The position numbers were made by a program, and so were the translations under genes. A stretch of 34,850 nucleotides of DNA, from contig JARXAL010000232.1 in NCBI GenBank assembly GCA_029865835.1, forward strand, positions 1 to 34,850. Reading direction: 5' to 3'. Shown in pieces: positions 31,419 through 34,850 of the stretch. The DNA comes from Verrucomicrobiaceae bacterium (GTDB lineage: Bacteria > Verrucomicrobiota > Verrucomicrobiia > Verrucomicrobiales > Verrucomicrobiaceae). Every line of letters begins with the position of its first letter. The stretch's first letter is position 1. The notes beneath the pieces were generated by a model. It was not told the origin of the DNA, ran no database searches, and was given only the letters and a program-made list of their open reading frames with translations.

Positions 31419-31976
31419 ATGTCTCACGACCTCTCCACCCCGCATGAATACTCCGGGCAACTGTTGCTGGCGGCACCCACTTTAAAGGACCCCAATTTCT
31501 CTCGTTCAGTCATCTTCTTGGCTGCCCATTCGTCAGACGAAGGCGCGTTTGGCTATATCTTGAATCGCCCGCTGAATCAACGCGTCGCCGACCTCATGCC
31601 CGATGCCGAACTCGGACCCTTGGGTAGCGCTCCGGTATTCATGGGGGGGCCCGTTTCTGCCGACAAAATGGCCTTTGCTTCATTGCGATGGAGCCGAGCA
31701 AAACGTCAGTTGAGAATCCAAACCCATCTCTCCGTCGACGATGCCCTTCACGAAATGAGCCTGGGCCGCGAAGTGCGGGGCTTTGTAGGTTACTCCGGCT
31801 GGGGGGAAGGCCAATTGGAAAAGGAAATGGAACGTCGCTCCTGGATTGCAATCTCACCCGAAAAGAAGGTGCTCACCACACGCCATCCCGATTCTCTTTG
31901 GCATGAAGTCCTTAAAGGAATGGGACCGTTGTTCGGCCTCATCGCAGGCATGCCCGAAAAGGTCGAGTTGAATTAG
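31419..31976 (+). CDS. yqgE: YqgE/AlgH family protein
   Basis: A 185-residue cytoplasmic protein of the YqgE/AlgH family. Landmarks are GQLLLAAPTLKDPNFSRSVI near the start, SSDEGAFGYILNRPLNQRVA, VFMGGPVSADKMAFASL, and GYSGWGEGQLEKEMERRSW. Length matches the family. AlgH was implicated in alginate regulation in Pseudomonas, but the molecular role of the family is unclear. It stands alone on the + strand between minus-strand genes. The ATG at 31419 begins at the usual N-terminus, and a short hairpin follows the stop. Confidence 0.93.
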   Translation: MSHDLSTPHEYSGQLLLAAPTLKDPNFSRSVIFLAAHSSDEGAFGYILNRPLNQRVADLMPDAELGPLGSAPVFMGGPVSADKMAFASLRWSRAKRQLRIQTHLSVDDALHEMSLGREVRGFVGYSGWGEGQLEKEMERRSWIAISPEKKVLTTRHPDSLWHEVLKGMGPLFGLIAGMPEKVELN

Positions 31977-31982
31977 AATCTG

Positions 31983-32003
31983 CTCAAAAATCGGATTTCT
32001 GAG
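31983..32003 (+). terminator. weak hairpin after yqgE
   Basis: CTCAAAAATC and GATTTCTGAG pair over 10 positions with one mismatch around a single central G, 6 bases after the stop codon. There is no T-tract. The following bases carry a short tandem repeat of GTTGAGT (about 32001-32018). Confidence 0.3.
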
Positions 32004-32151
32004 TGTTGAGTGTTGAGGCAGCGAGCGTGACTGCCAAAGCTCAGGATCCAATCACGCAGGGTGGAATAGCGCAAAAACCCAGACCGAACTCGTGGAACCA
32101 TTCCCGCCGCCACATGAGCGCTTTGACTTTTAAAACAAACGCTAATGAGTG

Positions 32152-34476
32152 CTATCGACCCAACAACGCCTCTACCTCATCCAAGTACTTGGATATCGGG
32201 TCATTCCGCGGTGGTAACTCTTCCCGCACGCGATCTGGTAACGTGAGGAAATCCTCAAACAATCCACTATACCGCGTCGACTGCGTCGCCTCATACCAGT
32301 CCAAGTGATCTTGGACCGCACAAGCCTTCACGTAGCTCTCGACAGCCCGCTTGCGCAGTGCCTTCAGTTTCTCATCCGCTCCTTTGGTCTTTCCCACTGA
32401 CAACTCATTAATCACACTGATGTAATCGTTTGCGATATCTCTGAATAGCACATTGCCCCGAACAGCAACGTCTTGCAGCGCAAGACGCATTTGAGAAAGC
32501 AGCCTTTGCTTCTCTGGATGCCCCATCACAACGGCAAAATCTTCTATCGGAAATGGAACCAGACTGCTTTCCGCAGGATTCTGGGACTGGTCTGCCGGCG
32601 CCTGAACGTACCGACCTCGCTCACCAAAGCTCACAGGCCCCCTCGAAACCTTCACACGAGCGGTATTCTCTAAATCAAGGGCCGCTGGATCAAACAATCG
32701 GATTGAAAGCTCCTTTTCACCGGGTGTCTCAGCCTCCTCCTTCGAACTTTTGTTACCGCGGAACCATTTCAACGGGTTCAAAGACTTACCACGCCCACCT
32801 TCAGCCGGAGGCTCAGCGGATTTCTCTTTTGGCTTGTCTGAGGAGGCTTCCGATTTCGACGCCTCCTCCTTCATATTGGCAGCCTTTTTGGCCTCAGCCG
32901 CCTCAATTCGAGCCTTCTCCTTTTCAAGCTTCGCTTGAGCTTCCTTCTCCTTTTCGGCCTTCTCTCGATCCGCTTTCTCCTGAGCAGCCTTCTCCTTCGC
33001 TTCCTTTTCCTCGGCCTTCCTTAACTCCTTTTCTCGATCTTTAGCCGCAGAGGCTTCTTCTTTGGAAAGCTCCTCCTTGTTCTCGGCTTTGGCCATAACC
33101 TCGGCCTCTTCTTCGGCAGCCAACTCCTCCTTCTTTTTATCCGAATCATTCTGCATGAACGGAATGAAGTTTCGCAAAAAGCCTTTCTTAGACTTCTCTT
33201 CTTCGGTGGCCTCTGCAGCAACCTCCGGTGCCTCAGGCAATTCCTTCGGACGACTCGAAACCGACTTGGTTGCAGGCTTGCTGGACTTACCTGGACCCGA
33301 CTTCTTTGCTGTCGAACTCGAAGAGACCGCCGCCATCGACGCACTCGTATCGTTACCAATCGCAGGATCTGGCATCTTTAAGGCTGCCGGACGTTGCGAT
33401 GCTAAGCTTGAAATCTTCTGGGGCTCCGGCAGCTTGCTTTCAGGCATAGCAGGCACCAGGAAAGTCAGCGCGCGATCAAGCAATTCCGCCGTCTGAGTGG
33501 GGTCCAGCGTCTCCGCCATACTTGGCGCAGCCAACGACGCCAATTGCAACGACCACCACTTGTTCAAGCTCGTATCGGACTCGGCCAACGCTGGAAACCA
33601 CTGTTTCAGCAATTCCCGCTGCGGCTTCTCTTCTTGAGCCAATGCAGCCAAAAAACGACTGAACCGCAACGGCCCGTCTGGCTGGTCCAATACTGCCAAC
33701 ACAAGGGCGCAGCAGGACGTCTCATATATCGTGCGCGATAGCCCATCCAATCCAGTCCCCTCCGCATCCAAGATTTCCTCAATCCCGTAAACCTTCCCAC
33801 TCTTGAAAATGGCAGCAAACTCGGCACTCGGCCGCCCTCGCAATCGATAGTCCAACGCCTTGATCACTCCGGTGTGAACCCACGGCGGCACCAAGTTAGA
33901 ATTTCTTTCGTCGGGGACCTCTTTGTGCGATCGCAGGATTCTCTCTGAAAGCAGCAGACGAATCAGCTCCCTCCGGAAATCCGCAGGCCGCAGCCCGCTC
34001 CGCTCAGGCACATTCATTTGCAGGTGAAACCCTCCGTGCGTCAATGCGCTAACCTGAGTGGTGATCCCCAAGTCCGGTGGATCCGCTGGCGTCAAAGCTT
34101 TGATCTGCACCACCACCGTTCGCACCCACGCGTCCGGGGTCCGCAACAAGCGCCCCAACTCCAAACTAATGTCCTCGCACTTCCCGGCAATTCCGCTCCG
34201 CACACGTAAATCAGGTCCATAGACAATGAATTGCCCAGAGGAACTTGTCGAACTAGGAACCGCAGACGACTTCGTTGGCGCCCGACTCGGAACTGGCGTT
34301 ACCGGCACGGGCAGTGCTGGCATATCAAGTGCGGGCGATGGAGTGAATGATGGCGGAACAGAGGGCGCGCCCGATAGTCTCTCTTGAGGCAATGGCAGAT
34401 CATCAACCTGCCCGTTTACCATACCAAGAAGGCACAAGCTTTGAACAGAAGCCAAGAAGAGACAGGAGCGATACAT
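32152..34476 (-). CDS. secreted protein with a long charged (TolA-like) helix; function unknown
   Basis: A 774-residue protein I do not recognise. A signal peptide is likely (YRSCLFLASVQSLCLLGMVNG). A Pro/Ser-rich stretch (about 25-70) precedes a globular domain from about 75 to 330 (GQFIVYGPDLRVRSGIAGKC, LIRLLLSERILRSHKEVPDE, PPWVHTGVIKALDYRLRGRP), which has a peptidase-like look but no HExxH motif. Residues about 443-572 are very rich in Lys, Glu and Ala (KAAQEKADREKAEKEKEAQA) and should form a long single helix or coiled coil like that of TolA. A C-terminal helical region (about 650-774, VMGHPEKQRLLSQMRLALQD) follows. ATG 34476 was chosen over TTG 34482. It lies just downstream of another minus-strand gene and is probably cotranscribed. 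An envelope-spanning structural role is possible but is only inference. Confidence 0.7.
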   Translation of the reverse strand: MYRSCLFLASVQSLCLLGMVNGQVDDLPLPQERLSGAPSVPPSFTPSPALDMPALPVPVTPVPSRAPTKSSAVPSSTSSSGQFIVYGPDLRVRSGIAGKCEDISLELGRLLRTPDAWVRTVVVQIKALTPADPPDLGITTQVSALTHGGFHLQMNVPERSGLRPADFRRELIRLLLSERILRSHKEVPDERNSNLVPPWVHTGVIKALDYRLRGRPSAEFAAIFKSGKVYGIEEILDAEGTGLDGLSRTIYETSCCALVLAVLDQPDGPLRFSRFLAALAQEEKPQRELLKQWFPALAESDTSLNKWWSLQLASLAAPSMAETLDPTQTAELLDRALTFLVPAMPESKLPEPQKISSLASQRPAALKMPDPAIGNDTSASMAAVSSSSTAKKSGPGKSSKPATKSVSSRPKELPEAPEVAAEATEEEKSKKGFLRNFIPFMQNDSDKKKEELAAEEEAEVMAKAENKEELSKEEASAAKDREKELRKAEEKEAKEKAAQEKADREKAEKEKEAQAKLEKEKARIEAAEAKKAANMKEEASKSEASSDKPKEKSAEPPAEGGRGKSLNPLKWFRGNKSSKEEAETPGEKELSIRLFDPAALDLENTARVKVSRGPVSFGERGRYVQAPADQSQNPAESSLVPFPIEDFAVVMGHPEKQRLLSQMRLALQDVAVRGNVLFRDIANDYISVINELSVGKTKGADEKLKALRKRAVESYVKACAVQDHLDWYEATQSTRYSGLFEDFLTLPDRVREELPPRNDPISKYLDEVEALLGR

Positions 34477-34478
34477 GA

Positions 34479-34850
34479 TCAACGATTGGTGGTTGCAGCC
34501 TGCGCAGCGGAGTCAAGGAAACGCGGATCCAGCAGCAGTTGATCATCCACAATTTGAATCTGATTCATGGCAAACAAAGCATCTATCTCAGGCCTCAAGA
34601 CATCTGCCAAATGCGATAACACAGCCTTGGCAGGATGCAGTAGTCCTCTGGGCACTTTCAAGCGTCCATAGGCTCCGTCTACGATCTCGCAGTGAAACTC
34701 GCTCTCCTCACGCTTCAAACGCAAATTCACCGTCAGGTCACACACATGCACCTCCGCCAGCCTCCATCTCAATCGAAGTACCACACCGCCCTCCCGAAGA
34801 TCAACCTCCGGTGCCTCCATACGCCACCAAGATTTCGCCCCTCCCCATGC
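34479..34850 (-). CDS. hypothetical protein, 5' end cut by the window edge
   Basis: The last 123 residues of a minus-strand gene that stays open to the window edge. An internal ATG at 34820 exists, but the preceding in-frame residues (AWGGAKSWWR) read naturally, so the real start is outside. The visible part is beta-rich with alternating charged and hydrophobic residues (VVLRLRWRLAEVHVCDLTVN) and then helical (AKAVLSHLADVLRPEIDALF). Its stop lies 2 bases before the start of the secreted charged-helix protein, so the two probably form one operon. No family is recognised. Confidence 0.6.
   Translation of the reverse strand, partial: AWGGAKSWWRMEAPEVDLREGGVVLRLRWRLAEVHVCDLTVNLRLKREESEFHCEIVDGAYGRLKVPRGLLHPAKAVLSHLADVLRPEIDALFAMNQIQIVDDQLLLDPRFLDSAAQAATTNR

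Noticed and set aside
32001-32020. Short tandem repeat of GTTGAGT after yqgE
   Set aside because: Only about two and a half units; too short to be called a functional repeat.
32553-33496. Plus-strand open frames antisense to the charged-helix protein
   Set aside because: They arise from the complement of the Lys/Glu/Ala-rich repeat (Ser/Phe/Leu-rich translation) and have no start signals.
1-34850. Search for CRISPR arrays, tRNA/rRNA genes, transposases, integrases and toxin-antitoxin pairs
   Set aside because: No regularly spaced repeats, cloverleaf-like sequences or typical catalytic motifs were noticed by eye. A dedicated scan such as tRNAscan-SE or a CRISPR finder would be needed to be certain.

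Overview
The window reads as chromosome of a Gram-negative bacterium of the Verrucomicrobiota (Prosthecobacter/Verrucomicrobiaceae-like). Evidence is the presence of paired secreted families typical of the Planctomycetes-Verrucomicrobia group (a PSCyt1/PSCyt2/PSD1 cytochrome-type protein with a DUF1501 partner, and a DUF1587-DUF1595-DUF1592-DUF1588-DUF1585 protein with a DUF1552 partner), an ECF-like sigma factor with a membrane-anchored partner, GC-rich coding sequence, few Shine-Dalgarno sites, and an lpxD gene, which implies lipid A. No tRNA, rRNA, CRISPR array, transposase or integrase was seen.

Layout. (1) 215-9626, all + strand: sigma factor and membrane partner, then a two-component system (discoidin-repeat histidine kinase plus NarL-type regulator), the PSCyt1/PSD1 and DUF1501 pair, and an SGNH hydrolase. 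The sensor and the neighbouring PSD1 protein carry the same type of discoidin (F5/8C-like) domain. (2) 9690-14463: an IclR regulator (-) divergent from an SDR dehydrogenase and a very large secreted FAD oxidoreductase fused to S-layer-like repeats, an Asp-rich calcium-loop-like linker and a beta-propeller. (3) 14464-15242: a REP-like palindrome, a small membrane-anchored ORF and a stretch that looks like a decayed minus-strand gene. (4) 15243-19128: DUF1592-type and DUF1552 proteins separated by a 25-bp inverted repeat. (5) 19223-19795: an isolated DUF4256 gene.

(6) 19820-26742 is the most distinctive part: a compact type II polyketide/aryl-polyene-like cassette. On the + strand lie an intact ketosynthase, a ketosynthase-like protein lacking the active-site Cys (chain-length-factor-like), a ketoreductase and an acyl carrier protein. 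Divergent from these are a short AMP-ligase and a polytopic membrane enzyme of the sulfatase/LTA-synthase/phosphoethanolamine-transferase superfamily. Together they suggest making an acyl or polyene chain on a carrier protein and placing it at the envelope. No dehydratase, acyltransferase or thioesterase is present, so these steps would have to be supplied elsewhere.

(7) 26751-34850: largely housekeeping and envelope genes: trxB, trpD, lpxD and a membrane fatty-acid desaturase on the - strand, a YqgE/AlgH-family gene on the + strand, then a secreted 774-residue protein with a long TolA-like charged helix and a gene cut by the window edge. Functions are inferred from motifs read by eye; no database search was possible.
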